Source: Companilactobacillus baiquanensis (GTDB lineage Bacteria > Bacillota > Bacilli > Lactobacillales > Lactobacillaceae). Taken from it: DNA of 64,000 nt. Shown here piece after piece: positions 53,343-62,885 of this stretch. A model generated the notes under the pieces. It did no database searches, was not told the DNA's origin, and worked only from the letters and a program-made list of their open reading frames with translations. Where the stretch lies: NCBI RefSeq assembly GCF_003946605.1, contig NZ_RHOQ01000001.1, positions 434,001 through 498,000 on the forward strand, in the 5' to 3' direction. The stretch's first letter is position 1. Each line of letters begins with the position of its first letter. The position numbers and the translations under genes were made by a program.

Positions 53343-54320
53343 TTAATAATTTAAGATTTCTCTTACTTTTGCTTCGATTTCCTCTTCGCCTGGAATCCAA
53401 ATATCTTCGGATTGAGCAAATGGATATACACTGTTTGGAGCGGCAACTCTACCAATAGGTGCATCAAGAGACATAATGGCATCTTCTGAAATAGCTGAAG
53501 CAACTTGTGCTCCAACACCAGCCATCTTTTGAGCTTCTTGTACAACTACAACTTTGTGTGTCTTTTCAAGTGATTTGAAAATTGTTTCAGTATCAATAGG
53601 TGAAACAGTTCTTAAATCAATAACTTCAACAGAGATTTTTTCTTCAGCTAATTTATCAGCAACTTTAAGTGCTTCATTTACTTCAGCACCATAGGCAACA
53701 ATAGTAATATCTGTACCTTCGCGTGAAACGTTAGCTTTGTCTAATGGAACTGTATACTTGCCATCAGGAATATCATCCTTCATTGAACGATATAACTTAA
53801 GGTTTTCCATAAATAGAACAGGGTCATTGTTTTCAACAGATGAAATCAATAGTCCTTTAGCATCGTATGGATTACTTGGCATAACAACACGTAGACCTGG
53901 TGTACCTGTAAAGTAGTTTTCCAAGTTATCAGCGTGCATTTCAGCAGTATGTGTACCACCACCATAAGGTGTACGGATCGTAACTGGTGAAGTTTGTTTG
54001 CCGTCAAAACGGAAGCGCATTCTAGCTTGTTGTCCAACAATTTGGTCAACAGCTTCAAATGAGAATCCCATAAATTGGATTTCAGGAATTGGACGCCAGC
54101 CAGTAACACCTAGACCAGTTGCCATACCTAAAATACCTGATTCGGCCAATGGAGTATCGAAGACACGATCTTCGCCATATTTTTCTTGTAGGCCTTGTGT
54201 AGTTCTAAATACACCACCGTTTTTACCAACATCTTCACCGAAGATTAATGTCTTTGGATCTTCATCCAAGACAATGTCAAGTGCGTCAGTAATTGCTTTA
54301 ATATAGGTTTTCTTTGCCAT
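53343..54320 (-). CDS. pdhB: Pyruvate dehydrogenase E1 component subunit beta
   Basis: A 325-residue subunit with the TPP-binding partner domain (GEDVGKNGGVFRTTQGLQEKYG at the start, PIPEIQFMGF) and a transketolase C-terminal domain. With PdhA it forms the heterotetrameric E1. RBS AAAAGGAG; two bases after pdhA. Confidence 0.96.
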   Translation of the reverse strand: MAKKTYIKAITDALDIVLDEDPKTLIFGEDVGKNGGVFRTTQGLQEKYGEDRVFDTPLAESGILGMATGLGVTGWRPIPEIQFMGFSFEAVDQIVGQQARMRFRFDGKQTSPVTIRTPYGGGTHTAEMHADNLENYFTGTPGLRVVMPSNPYDAKGLLISSVENNDPVLFMENLKLYRSMKDDIPDGKYTVPLDKANVSREGTDITIVAYGAEVNEALKVADKLAEEKISVEVIDLRTVSPIDTETIFKSLEKTHKVVVVQEAQKMAGVGAQVASAISEDAIMSLDAPIGRVAAPNSVYPFAQSEDIWIPGEEEIEAKVREILNY

Positions 54321-54322
54321 CG

Positions 54323-55423
54323 TTACTTCGACTCCTTTTCTTCAAATTTTGCAATTTCAGCTTTAATTTCTGGAGTTGGAACCTCAAATGTACGTTTCAA
54401 CATAGCTGATACTGTATCTGGTTCAACTGCATCGGCTTCCTTGATAGCGTCCTTGAATGATGACTTATATTCATCAACAAGTTTTTCTTCGTCCTCATCT
54501 GACCATAGACCTTTGTCTTCAAGAACTTTTCTTAAACGAATTAATGGATCCTTATCGAACCAAGGTTTTGTCTCTTCTTCAGTTCTGTAACGCTTAGGAT
54601 CATCACCAGCACTTGAGTGAGCACCGTAACGATATGTTAATGTTTCGATCATAACTGGTCCATTACCGGCTGTGATATATTCACGAGCAGCTTGAGCAAC
54701 CTTGTAGCAAGCTAAGATATCCATACCATCAACTTGTACACTAGGAATACCAGCAGCAACTGCTTTTTGTGCCAATGTTGGAGCAGCAGTTTGTTTCTTA
54801 CGAGGTGTTGAAATGGCAAAGCCATTATTTTGAACGATGAACAATGCTGGAGCTTGATAAGCACCTGCGAAGTTCATACCTTCATAACTATCACCTTGAG
54901 AAGTACCGCCATCACCAGTATATGTGAATGCAATAGCATCTTCACCGTTCTTCTTAAGACCTAATGCAACACCAGCTGCTTCATTATAAGCAGCACCAAT
55001 AATGATTTGTGGCATCATAGCACGTGCTTCATATTTGTTACCTACAACATGTCCTCTTGACCAAAGATATGCTTCTGTAACAGTAGCACCATGTTGAATT
55101 AATTGAGGAATATCACGATATGCTGGCAATAAGTAATCTTGTTTCTTCATTGCCAAAACAGTACCCATTTCAGAAGCTTCCTCTCCTTCTGTTGGTGCGT
55201 AGAATCCCATACGTCCTTGACGTGAGAAGTTCATAGTTTGTTCATGCAATGCACGTTCCCAAACCATTTTCTTCATAAATTCTACTAAGTCATCATCTGA
55301 AAATGAATCAAATACCTTTTGATCCACAATTTCAGCGTTTTCATTTAAAACTTGTATTGGCTTTGGAGTATTTGATAAATCTTTTTTAATAGTTTCAAAG
55401 TCAACAATCGGTTTGTTTGCCAT
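54323..55423 (-). CDS. pdhA: Pyruvate dehydrogenase E1 component subunit alpha
   Basis: A 366-residue TPP-binding subunit. The TPP motif GDGGTSQGD...N spans about 170-203; the YRYGAHSSAGDDPKRYR loop holds the phosphorylation-loop-like region. First gene of pdhABCD. It decarboxylates pyruvate to feed acetyl-CoA synthesis under aerobic or respiratory growth. Confidence 0.96.
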   Translation of the reverse strand: MANKPIVDFETIKKDLSNTPKPIQVLNENAEIVDQKVFDSFSDDDLVEFMKKMVWERALHEQTMNFSRQGRMGFYAPTEGEEASEMGTVLAMKKQDYLLPAYRDIPQLIQHGATVTEAYLWSRGHVVGNKYEARAMMPQIIIGAAYNEAAGVALGLKKNGEDAIAFTYTGDGGTSQGDSYEGMNFAGAYQAPALFIVQNNGFAISTPRKKQTAAPTLAQKAVAAGIPSVQVDGMDILACYKVAQAAREYITAGNGPVMIETLTYRYGAHSSAGDDPKRYRTEEETKPWFDKDPLIRLRKVLEDKGLWSDEDEEKLVDEYKSSFKDAIKEADAVEPDTVSAMLKRTFEVPTPEIKAEIAKFEEKESK

Positions 55424-55469
55424 TCTCTACAGTCCTTTCATTAAAGAAACTCACCCGTCCAACCTGCAT

Positions 55470-55483
55470 TGAAAGGGCTTTCA
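55470..55483. promoter_or_regulatory. cre-like CcpA site 1, pdh operon
   Basis: TGAAAGGGCTTTCA differs from the ideal cre TGAAAGCGCTTTCA at one central base. It overlaps the predicted start of transcription, about 12 bases after a TATAAA -10 (55489-55494, minus), so CcpA would repress. Confidence 0.55.
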
Positions 55484-55525
55484 CACTCTTTATACTATCA
55501 TTGATTATGAAAAAAACAAGGGTTT

Positions 55526-55539
55526 TTTAACCGCTTTCA
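55526..55539. promoter_or_regulatory. cre-like CcpA site 2, pdh operon
   Basis: TTTAACCGCTTTCA matches the cre consensus TGWAANCGNTNWCA at 13 of 14 positions. It lies upstream of the -35 area, a position where CcpA can activate. Confidence 0.5.
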
Positions 55540-55575
55540 ATAAAAATTTCTGTAATTACTTTGTGAATGAATTAA

Positions 55576-56574
55576 CTATTTTGCTATATTTATTTCATTT
55601 TTTGAGGTACCTGTTTCCAACTCTTCTACCATTGAATCAAGAGAGATCGTAGCCATGTTCTTTACCGCTCTAGTAGTGTAAAAGGCTATATGTGGTGTAA
55701 TGATGAATTTTGGATGATCGATCATTGCTTTTAGAAGATCGTCATTAAGTTCACTGTTGGAAAGATCACTATTGAAAATTCCAACTTCGTTTTCGTAAAC
55801 ATCAAGCACAGATCCAGCTAATTTCCCGCTTTCTACTGCATCATATAAGTCTTTTGTCTTAATCAAGTCTCCGCGACCAGTATTGACTACAATGGCACCA
55901 TCTTTCATTTCTGAAATTGTATCTTTATTGATAACCGTATTGCCTTTACCAAGACTAGGCAGATGTAACGTTACCACGTCGGAATTCTTTAGTAGTTCAT
56001 CTAGACTATCAACGTATAGTCCTTGTTTTTCTATATCTGGATTGTGAAATTTATCATAAGCAATCAATTTTGCGCCAAATCCTTGATAAATTTTAATCGC
56101 TGCGCGGCCAATTCTACCGGTACCAGCAACACCTACAGTAAGTGAATTTAGTTCTCTTCCAATATCTGGGGCCCATCTAAAGTCATGATTATCTACTTTT
56201 CTGATCATAGATTTCATATTTCTCAATAGAGCCATCAAACCTGTTACCGAATATTCTGCAATTGCCTCTGGTGAATAACTTGGAACATTCGTTAGTCGTA
56301 TATTATTTTTAATAAGTGCGTCCATAGGTAAATTATCAGTACCAACATTTCTCAATGAAATAACATGAATTCCATATTCATTCATTTTATCGAAAATGAT
56401 TGGATCATATGGAAGTTGTTGATAAGCAACTACCCCATCAAATCCTTTAGCGGCTTCAATCGTTTCCGCTGTCAAAAGGTCGGTTACGATTTTAACTTCA
56501 ATATCGTTTTCCTTTGACCAATCTTTAATATATTGCATTTCATCTTCTCTTACACCGTAGTCAATAAGTTTCAT
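55576..56574 (-). CDS. D-lactate dehydrogenase-type D-2-hydroxyacid dehydrogenase
   Basis: A 332-residue NAD enzyme, exactly D-LDH length. GTGRIGRA (151-158) with D174 binds NAD; catalytic R234 (NTGRGDLI), E263 and H295 (PHIAFYT) occupy the positions known from D-lactate dehydrogenases. Pyruvate to D-lactate is likely, but D-2-hydroxyisocaproate dehydrogenases look the same. It lies between lrgB (21 bp away) and pdhA and is probably expressed with lrgAB. Confidence 0.88.
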   Translation of the reverse strand: MKLIDYGVREDEMQYIKDWSKENDIEVKIVTDLLTAETIEAAKGFDGVVAYQQLPYDPIIFDKMNEYGIHVISLRNVGTDNLPMDALIKNNIRLTNVPSYSPEAIAEYSVTGLMALLRNMKSMIRKVDNHDFRWAPDIGRELNSLTVGVAGTGRIGRAAIKIYQGFGAKLIAYDKFHNPDIEKQGLYVDSLDELLKNSDVVTLHLPSLGKGNTVINKDTISEMKDGAIVVNTGRGDLIKTKDLYDAVESGKLAGSVLDVYENEVGIFNSDLSNSELNDDLLKAMIDHPKFIITPHIAFYTTRAVKNMATISLDSMVEELETGTSKNEINIAK

Positions 56575-56595
56575 AACAATCTCTCCTTAAAAGAA

Positions 56596-57342
56596 TTATT
56601 TTAAACCGATCAATCGTGCAAATAATGGAACAACAATATTGGTTACAATTCCAACAACAATGACCGCAATTGAAGCCATTGCTCCTTCTATGGAACCAAG
56701 CTTTACAGCTTTAGCGGAACCGATTGTATGTCCAGAAGTACCTAAACCTAATCCAACACCGATCGGATCAGCATCAAGTTTCAGCCACTTGACTATCTGA
56801 TCCCCTATTGCCAATACAATCACCGAATTTAAGATTACCGTCATAGCAGTAATGGCGGGTATTCCGCCAATACCTGTTGATAGTGGTAATGCAATAGCTG
56901 TTGTTGCTGATTGTGGTAATAATGAAGCAATTACTGAATCACTTAAGTTTAAAGCTCTACATATAAAGTAAATAATGATTAAACTAATGAATAATCCTAC
57001 TATTAAAGAAAGCAGGATTTCGACCCAATAGTCCTTAACGATATCATTTCGTTTATAAAGTGGAATCGCGAATGAAATCGTTGCTGGACCTAAGAACCAA
57101 AATAAAAGATTAGCGCCAATGAAGTTATCTTTTCCTCCATGCCAAAAAGCATCATAGATTATAGTAGAAGAAACTCCCATAGTTTGTTCCAAAACCCAAA
57201 GGACGAAAATCCCTAAAACCATTCCGACAAAAAGTGGTTGAAACAAAAAAAAGTTATTAAATCGATTAAACAAATAAAGACCTATTAAATAAACAACCAC
57301 TGAAACAAATATTCCAAAGAAAGTATTATTGATGAACTGCAT
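56596..57342 (-). CDS. lrgB: LrgB family membrane protein
   Basis: A ~248-residue membrane protein with the LrgB/CidB motifs: LLFWFLGPATISFAIPLYK, LLPQSATTAIALPLS, and GVGLGLGTSGHTIGSAKAV near the C-terminus. Its ATG at 57342 follows AGGAGG by eight bases; the ATG overlapping the lrgA stop (ATGA) lies too close to it. LrgAB-type pairs were first called holin/antiholin-like but PftAB of Bacillus carries pyruvate; with pdh and D-LDH next door, that role fits here. Confidence 0.9.
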   Translation of the reverse strand: MQFINNTFFGIFVSVVVYLIGLYLFNRFNNFFLFQPLFVGMVLGIFVLWVLEQTMGVSSTIIYDAFWHGGKDNFIGANLLFWFLGPATISFAIPLYKRNDIVKDYWVEILLSLIVGLFISLIIIYFICRALNLSDSVIASLLPQSATTAIALPLSTGIGGIPAITAMTVILNSVIVLAIGDQIVKWLKLDADPIGVGLGLGTSGHTIGSAKAVKLGSIEGAMASIAVIVVGIVTNIVVPLFARLIGLK

Positions 57343-57344
57343 AA

Positions 57345-57770
57345 TCATTTCCTCCTGTTTCTAATTTTTTTACTAATAGAAATAAAAAGTCGTGTAGTAA
57401 AAGTCACAGTTATCAGTAATACAATCGTTGAAGCAATAATCGCAATGAATAAAGTGAGTCCATCCTCCTTAATTAAATCCAAACTCTTGTACATCTGAAT
57501 ACCAGATGGGACAAAGAAAACTCCAATTATCCCGATCAAAAATCCGGACAGCTTTTCAACTTGATGCAGTTTAACCACATGAGTTGTCAAAAGCACATAT
57601 AGAATTATCAAGCCCCATACTGGCACAGGTACTGGAAAAGCCTTGGGCATTATTAGTGACAAAATATTAGATACAAACAATACCGCAGCAAAAATTCCGA
57701 GCTGAATTATTACTGGAGAAGCGTCTTTTTGCTCCTCCTCGATAATCCGTTCTTTCTCAGTTTTGTTCAT
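57345..57770 (-). CDS. lrgA: LrgA/CidA family membrane protein
   Basis: A 141-residue protein with four membrane segments, an acidic N-terminal tail and positively charged end, and the LrgA block PVPVPVWGLIILY. It is the partner of LrgB; the stop overlaps the lrgB region (ATGA). A cre site upstream links the pair to carbon control. Confidence 0.9.
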   Translation of the reverse strand: MNKTEKERIIEEEQKDASPVIIQLGIFAAVLFVSNILSLIMPKAFPVPVPVWGLIILYVLLTTHVVKLHQVEKLSGFLIGIIGVFFVPSGIQMYKSLDLIKEDGLTLFIAIIASTIVLLITVTFTTRLFISISKKIRNRRK

Positions 57771-58427
57771 AAGTATATTCCCCTTTAGCTATGCTGAAAA
57801 CGGTTACATCGGTGTGCGAGCTAATCTTATCACGTTTCTTGAAGGGTTGACAACTAAGTTAATTTCATCACATTTGACAGCTTAAATTTATAAATTATCT
57901 TCAAATTAGCCTAAATTTCCTTTAATAACAATAATTTGAAAAAGCATCGATAATTATTTGATTCACAATTATCATTTTTTTGTTCAATATTTGAAAAAAT
58001 GTTCAAAATTATTTTATATATCGCTATATCAATAGAACAATAATCTCAAATCAAAAGTATTCAAAAACCCTTGATATCACTATTAAAAAGACTCTATTTA
58101 TATCAAAAATTTTTTATTTTAACAGATTGATGAATTATTGATTTTTCCTCAGTTAAACATCTATAAACATTTCACGATTGAGATTAATTAAAAAAATTCC
58201 TTAATTAGTTATTTCAGAAAATTTGAAGATCAAACTTGAAAAATTAATTTCAAAAAAATGACAATTCATCTCAACGATATTTTGTAATAAATAGTCAATA
58301 ATCCCAGAAGTTTTACTGATCAGAATATTTTTGTGAAGTAATTTAGGTTATATTTCATTTTTTAACGTAAAATAATTTATAATAGATAGTGCTGATATAA
58401 CTCAAATCTAAATATCTGGAGGAAATT
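57771..58427. other. Intergenic region, ~655 bp, AT-rich
   Basis: Divergent upstream region of lrgA (minus) and def (plus). It holds a cre site and promoter for lrgA (57795-57850) and, at the right end, a TATAAT near 58375 before def. The ~450 bases between are strongly AT-rich with poly-A/T tracts (for example TTAATTAA...TTAATTAG at ~58186); I see no gene and no clear RNA structure. Confidence 0.6.
57795..57808. promoter_or_regulatory. cre site (CcpA) upstream of lrgA
   Basis: TGAAAACGGTTACA is a full 14/14 match to TGWAANCGNTNWCA. A candidate promoter (TTGTCA, 18 bp, TAAGAT; -10 at 57824-57829, minus) lies just upstream, putting the cre at about +9 to +22, a roadblock position for repression by glucose. 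Confidence 0.75.
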
Positions 58428-58988
58428 ATGTATTTAATGAAAGACATTGTTCGAGATGGAGACCCTGTATTAAGAAAGGTATCCCAAAAGGTTGAATTCC
58501 CTTTGAGTGATGAAGATAAAAAACTCGCCGACGACATGATGGAATACTTAGTTAATAGTCAAGATGAAAAAATTGCTGAGAAACATCAATTACGTGCCGG
58601 TGTCGGCCTTGCTGCACCACAAGTCGGGGTCTCAAAAATGATGGCATCTGTTTTAGTCCCCGCAGAAGACGGATCAGATAAGCCACAACTTAAGATCACA
58701 TTGATAAACCCTGTTATCATTAGAAATTCAGTTCAAAATGCCGCTTTATCTGAAGGTGAAGGTTGCCTTTCAGTTGATAAAGACGTTCCTGGATTTGTGC
58801 CACGTTCTGACAGGATCACTATTAAATATGATGACTTTGATGGCAATTCTCAAACTCTTCGTGTCAGAGATTACCCTGCTATTGTTTGTCAACACGAGAT
58901 AGATCATTTAAACGGTCACCTATACTACGATAAGATCGACAAGAAAGAACCATTCGAACTTGATCCAAGTACAGTGGTAATTTCATAG
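58428..58988 (+). CDS. def: Peptide deformylase
   Basis: A 186-residue Fe/Zn hydrolase removing the N-formyl group from nascent proteins. The three motifs are [10 protein letters not shown] (58-67), EGCLS (C113) and HEIDH (H156, H160). The N-terminal insertion around 20-55 is the type II form found in Firmicutes. RBS CTGGAGG. It stands before rpoY and rnjA. Confidence 0.97.
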   Translation: MYLMKDIVRDGDPVLRKVSQKVEFPLSDEDKKLADDMMEYLVNSQDEKIAEKHQLRAGVGLAAPQVGVSKMMASVLVPAEDGSDKPQLKITLINPVIIRNSVQNAALSEGEGCLSVDKDVPGFVPRSDRITIKYDDFDGNSQTLRVRDYPAIVCQHEIDHLNGHLYYDKIDKKEPFELDPSTVVIS

Positions 58989-59122
58989 AATCTCGTTTTG
59001 TATACTTGATAACTTTTATATGTTAAACTTGTGTCATCTGTATTATTGCACGTTTAATGGACAAGAAATGAATAAACGAAGCTGACCTGTTTCGTTAATA
59101 ATTATTAAAAGGAGAAAATAAT

Positions 59123-59335
59123 TTGATTTATAAAGTTTTATACCAAGAAAGCGAACTAGATAACCCCCGTCGTGAATTTACTAAGTCACTCTATGTAGAT
59201 GCTGACTCAAGTATCGAGGTTCGTGAAGCAGTTGAAAAGAACACAAAATATCACATTGAATTTATTCAGGAGCTTGATGAAAAACATTTGGAATACGAAC
59301 AAAAAGACCCTTCATACAAGCTTACGGAGTTTTAA
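59123..59335 (+). CDS. rpoY: RNA polymerase epsilon subunit
   Basis: A 70-residue acidic protein matching RpoY (DUF1447): IYKVLYQESELDNPRREFTKSLYV at the start and a LDEKHLEYEQKDPSYKLTEF end. It binds RNA polymerase near the DNA channel. Start is a TTG after AAAAGGAG. Four bases before rnjA, the standard Firmicutes pairing. Confidence 0.95.
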   Translation: MIYKVLYQESELDNPRREFTKSLYVDADSSIEVREAVEKNTKYHIEFIQELDEKHLEYEQKDPSYKLTEF

Positions 59336-59338
59336 TTA

Positions 59339-61027
59339 ATGTCTTTTAAAGTTAAAAATAATGAAGTTGCCGTTTTTGCCATCGGGGGCCTTGGCGAAAT
59401 TGGTAAAAATATGTACGGCGTCCAATATCAAGATGAATTGATCGTGATCGATGCCGGAATAAAGTTTCCAGAAGATGACTTACTAGGAATTGACTACGTA
59501 ATTTCCGATTACAGCTATCTTGTTCAAAATCAAGACAAGATCAAAGGTCTATTCATTACCCATGGTCACGAAGACCACATTGGTGGTATCCCATTCTTAC
59601 TTCAAAAATTACCTAATATTCCTATATACGCTGGTCCATTAGCCTGTGCTTTAATAAAAGGTAAACTTGAAGAACATGGTTTACTCAGAACTACCAAGAT
59701 GTATCCCATTGAAGAAGATACAGTTATTAAATTTCCTAAAACTAGTGTTTCATTCTTCAGAACAACTCACTCTATCCCTGATACTTTAGGTGTTGCTGTT
59801 CATACGCCTCAAGGTACAATTGTAGAAACTGGTGACTTCAAATTTGACTTAACACCAGTTGCCGGTTTACCTGCACCTAATTTGCAGAAAATGGCACAAT
59901 TGGGACAAGATGGTGTTTTATGCCTACTATCCGATAGTACAAATGCCGAAATACCAACATTTTCTAAATCTGAAAGATCAGTTGGACTAACAATACATCA
60001 AATATTTGAAACAATTGAAGGAAGAATTATCTTCGCTACCTTTGCCTCTAATATTTATCGTGTTTCTCAAGCTGTTGATGCAGCAATGCAACAAGGTAGA
60101 AAAATTGCTGTTTTCGGACGAAGTATGGAGTCAGCAATTGCTAATGGTCGTGAATTAGGTTATCTAAATATACCTGATGAAATGATCATCGATCCTCATG
60201 AATTGAATCAAACTCCCGCAAATGAGACTTTGATTTTATGTACTGGATCACAAGGAGAACCATTGGCTGCTTTAAGTAGAATTGCTAATGGAACTCACAG
60301 ACAGATAAGTATTCAACCTGGTGATACAGTTATCTTTTCAAGTAACCCCATCCCTGGTAATACGATCAGTGTTAACCACTTGATCAACCAATTGTCTGAA
60401 GCTGGAGCAGAAGTTATTCACGGTAAAGTAAATAATATCCATGCTTCAGGTCATGGTGGTCAAACTGAACAAGAATTAATGCTTCGTTTAATGAAGCCAA
60501 AGTTCTTTATGCCAATTCACGGTGAATACAGAATGTTAAAGATCCATACAGAATTAGCTGCTTTATGTGATGTGCCAATGGATCACTCTTTCCTACTAGA
60601 AAACGGCGATGTTTTAGCATTAACTAAAGATTCTGCCCATGTTGCTGGTCACTTCCCTGCTGGAGATGTTTATGTCGATGGTAAAGGTGTTGGCGATATT
60701 GGGAATGTAGTTATTCACGATCGACAAGTGCTTTCTGAAGAGGGAATGGTTGTGGTCGTTGCAACAATTGACTATCAAAAGCATATCGTTCTTGCAGGAC
60801 CTGATATTTTATCACGTGGTTTTGTTTATATGCGTGAATCAGGTGAGTTAATCAATCAAGCACAAAAACGTGTTTTCCATTTAATTAAAAGTGCCTTTGA
60901 TGGCGAGGAAAAAGTTACAGAAGCATCATTGAAACGAATTATAATTGAGGGATTACAAGAGTTTCTATATAAACGTACAGCTAGAAATCCTGTGATTTTA
61001 CCAATGATAATTTCCACTTCTATTTAA
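59339..61027 (+). CDS. rnjA: Ribonuclease J1
   Basis: A 562-residue endo/5'-exonuclease. The metal motif HGHEDHIGG is complete (H75, H77, D79, H80), unlike the J2 paralogue at 37092; the [16 protein letters not shown] and IHGEYRML motifs form the beta-CASP region, and a C-terminal tetramerisation domain follows. It carries out mRNA decay and 5' trimming of rRNA. Confidence 0.97.
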   Translation: MSFKVKNNEVAVFAIGGLGEIGKNMYGVQYQDELIVIDAGIKFPEDDLLGIDYVISDYSYLVQNQDKIKGLFITHGHEDHIGGIPFLLQKLPNIPIYAGPLACALIKGKLEEHGLLRTTKMYPIEEDTVIKFPKTSVSFFRTTHSIPDTLGVAVHTPQGTIVETGDFKFDLTPVAGLPAPNLQKMAQLGQDGVLCLLSDSTNAEIPTFSKSERSVGLTIHQIFETIEGRIIFATFASNIYRVSQAVDAAMQQGRKIAVFGRSMESAIANGRELGYLNIPDEMIIDPHELNQTPANETLILCTGSQGEPLAALSRIANGTHRQISIQPGDTVIFSSNPIPGNTISVNHLINQLSEAGAEVIHGKVNNIHASGHGGQTEQELMLRLMKPKFFMPIHGEYRMLKIHTELAALCDVPMDHSFLLENGDVLALTKDSAHVAGHFPAGDVYVDGKGVGDIGNVVIHDRQVLSEEGMVVVVATIDYQKHIVLAGPDILSRGFVYMRESGELINQAQKRVFHLIKSAFDGEEKVTEASLKRIIIEGLQEFLYKRTARNPVILPMIISTSI

Positions 61028-61057
61028 GCAGATCAATTGATCTGCTTTTTTATTTTT
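61026..61057 (+). terminator. Terminator of rnjA
   Basis: Perfect palindrome AGCAGATCAATTGATCTGCT followed by TTTTTATTTTTT, directly after the rnjA stop. Confidence 0.88.
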
Positions 61058-61070
61058 TAAGGGGTTTATT

Positions 61071-62018
61071 ATGACAAAAATAGCAAAATTGGAAATAATT
61101 TTAAATCGCAGAGCCGGAAATGGCGAATCAATCAGAATTTGGAAAACTGTTAAAAAATTCTTGAAAAAAAACGAAATTGATTTTCAAATCCACACTACTC
61201 AAAAAAACGGTGATGGAGTTAGAATTGCCAAAGATTTGGCTGATTCAATCGAAAAACAAACTAAAATACTTGTTTTAGGCGGAGATGGAACCTTAAATCA
61301 ATCGGTTAATGGCGTTAAGCTCTCTAAAAATCCTGATACTCCTCTAGCATATATCCCAGCAGGTTCTGGAAATGATTTTAGCCGAGGTATTAAAATTAAT
61401 CACATTAAACCGATCGTATTATTGCAAAGTATTTTATCAATGGAAAATCCTCGTCAAATCGATATTGGCAGAGCAATTTTCCCAGATCAAACAAAATATT
61501 TTGTAAATAATATTGGGATCGGCTTAGATGCTAATACGGTTTATACAACCAATCATTCTAAAAGAAAAGACTTTCTCAATAAACTTAAATTAGGTACATT
61601 GGCCTATGTATCTAGTTTGATAAAAGTCATCAAAGAACAAGGTGCTTTTCCACTTACAGTAACTACAAAAGATGGAATTAAAAAGTTTGATCAAGCATAT
61701 ATTGTTTCAGCAACTAATCATCCCTATTTTGGCGGTGGCATTGCGATTGATCCCATCGCTACTCCTTTTGACGGTAAATTAGACTTAGTTGTTGTCAATA
61801 AAATAAAAGGACGTACATTTGTTAAACTATTCAGTAAATTGTTAACTGACGGATCGCATTTACAAGATGAAAATGTTTGGCATATTCAAGAAAAAGAGTT
61901 TACTTTAAGTAGTTTACATGATGAATATGGTCAAATGGATGGTGAAGAATTAACCCCACAAGAATTTGAAATTAATTTTGAGGTTTCATCGCATCCCTTC
62001 TGGTTACCAGTTGAATAG
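61071..62018 (+). CDS. Diacylglycerol kinase family lipid kinase
   Basis: A 315-residue DagK/YegS-type kinase. The nucleotide motif is GGDGTLNQ (70-77), PAGSGNDFSRG (about 95-106) marks the substrate cleft, and the C-terminal beta-sandwich ends with DGEELTPQ. It probably phosphorylates diacylglycerol for recycling during lipoteichoic acid synthesis. RBS AAGGGG. A terminator in the 43-bp gap separates it from rnjA, so expression likely comes from its own promoter or read-through. Confidence 0.9.
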   Translation: MTKIAKLEIILNRRAGNGESIRIWKTVKKFLKKNEIDFQIHTTQKNGDGVRIAKDLADSIEKQTKILVLGGDGTLNQSVNGVKLSKNPDTPLAYIPAGSGNDFSRGIKINHIKPIVLLQSILSMENPRQIDIGRAIFPDQTKYFVNNIGIGLDANTVYTTNHSKRKDFLNKLKLGTLAYVSSLIKVIKEQGAFPLTVTTKDGIKKFDQAYIVSATNHPYFGGGIAIDPIATPFDGKLDLVVVNKIKGRTFVKLFSKLLTDGSHLQDENVWHIQEKEFTLSSLHDEYGQMDGEELTPQEFEINFEVSSHPFWLPVE

Positions 62019-62024
62019 CAGACA

Positions 62025-62068
62025 AAAAATAATCCGATACTTATTAAAAAGTATCGGATTATTTTTTA
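62025..62068. terminator. Bidirectional terminator between the lipid kinase and PTS genes
   Basis: Perfect AATAATCCGATACTT / AAGTATCGGATTATT stem with loop ATTAA and a T run, between convergent genes; suitable for both. Confidence 0.9.
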
Positions 62069-62072
62069 TCCG

Positions 62073-62885
62073 CTATTTACTTAAAATACCAAATCCACCA
62101 AGAATTATTCCGCCGATTAAGACACAGATGATCAAACGTGTTGAGTTCATCTTTTTCTTTCCTAAAAGCCAATAACAAAGAGCAACTAATAGAACTGGAA
62201 CCAACGATGGCATAATTTGATTTAAAACAGATTGAGCTTTCAAAACAACTTTTCCGCTTTGAAAGACTAAGGGAACTTTTGCTGAAACAACCGTTGGTAT
62301 CAAGGCACCAACGACTGTTACACCTAGAAGGATGGCTGCATCTGTAATACGATTTAACTTATCACCAGCAGCATAGATCAACTTTTCACCTTGAGAATAC
62401 CCTAAAGGTAATAAAGTAAATCTTAAAAATAAAACTGCGAAGTTAACTAGTAACCAAATAATTGCACCAATAGGATTACCTTTTAATCCCATATAAGCAC
62501 CAATTGAACCGAAAATTGTTGGTAAAATAACTCCGACGATCGTATCTCCGACACCGGCAAATGGTCCCATTAAACCAGTTTTCAAGCCGGCAACTGTATC
62601 TTTGGATTTTACACCCTTTTTCTCTTCGATCGCCATATCCATTCCGACAATAAAACCACCAACGTAGGCATTAGTATTGAAGAACTGATTGTGCATCTTC
62701 ATCATTTCAATTAAATCTTTATCGTCTGGATATAGTTTCTTTAATGTAGGTAAAACAGTATAAAGATATCCTGTTGACATCATTCTTTCATAATTCCAAC
62801 AAATTTGGCTGGACCAGAGCCAACGCCAATTTGCTTTAAAAAGATCTTTTTTAGTGATCTTAGTTTTCGTATTCGCCGAGTTCAT
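62073..62885 (-). CDS. Mannose/fructose/sorbose-family PTS component IID
   Basis: A ~270-residue membrane protein with the IID family block FKANWRWLWSSQICWNYERM, then FNTNAYVGGFIVGMDMAIEE and GPFAGVGDTIVGV. IID pairs with IIC as the sugar channel. The start at 62885 (GGAGG eight bases upstream) makes a 26-bp overlap with the IIC gene. The sugar cannot be read from sequence. Confidence 0.92.
   Translation of the reverse strand: MNSANTKTKITKKDLFKANWRWLWSSQICWNYERMMSTGYLYTVLPTLKKLYPDDKDLIEMMKMHNQFFNTNAYVGGFIVGMDMAIEEKKGVKSKDTVAGLKTGLMGPFAGVGDTIVGVILPTIFGSIGAYMGLKGNPIGAIIWLLVNFAVLFLRFTLLPLGYSQGEKLIYAAGDKLNRITDAAILLGVTVVGALIPTVVSAKVPLVFQSGKVVLKAQSVLNQIMPSLVPVLLVALCYWLLGKKKMNSTRLIICVLIGGIILGGFGILSK

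Noticed and set aside
57345..57770. LrgA/LrgB as phage-type holin and antiholin
   Set aside because: No endolysin or phage genes are near; the cre site and pyruvate-metabolism neighbours favour a transport role, although the lysis role is not excluded.
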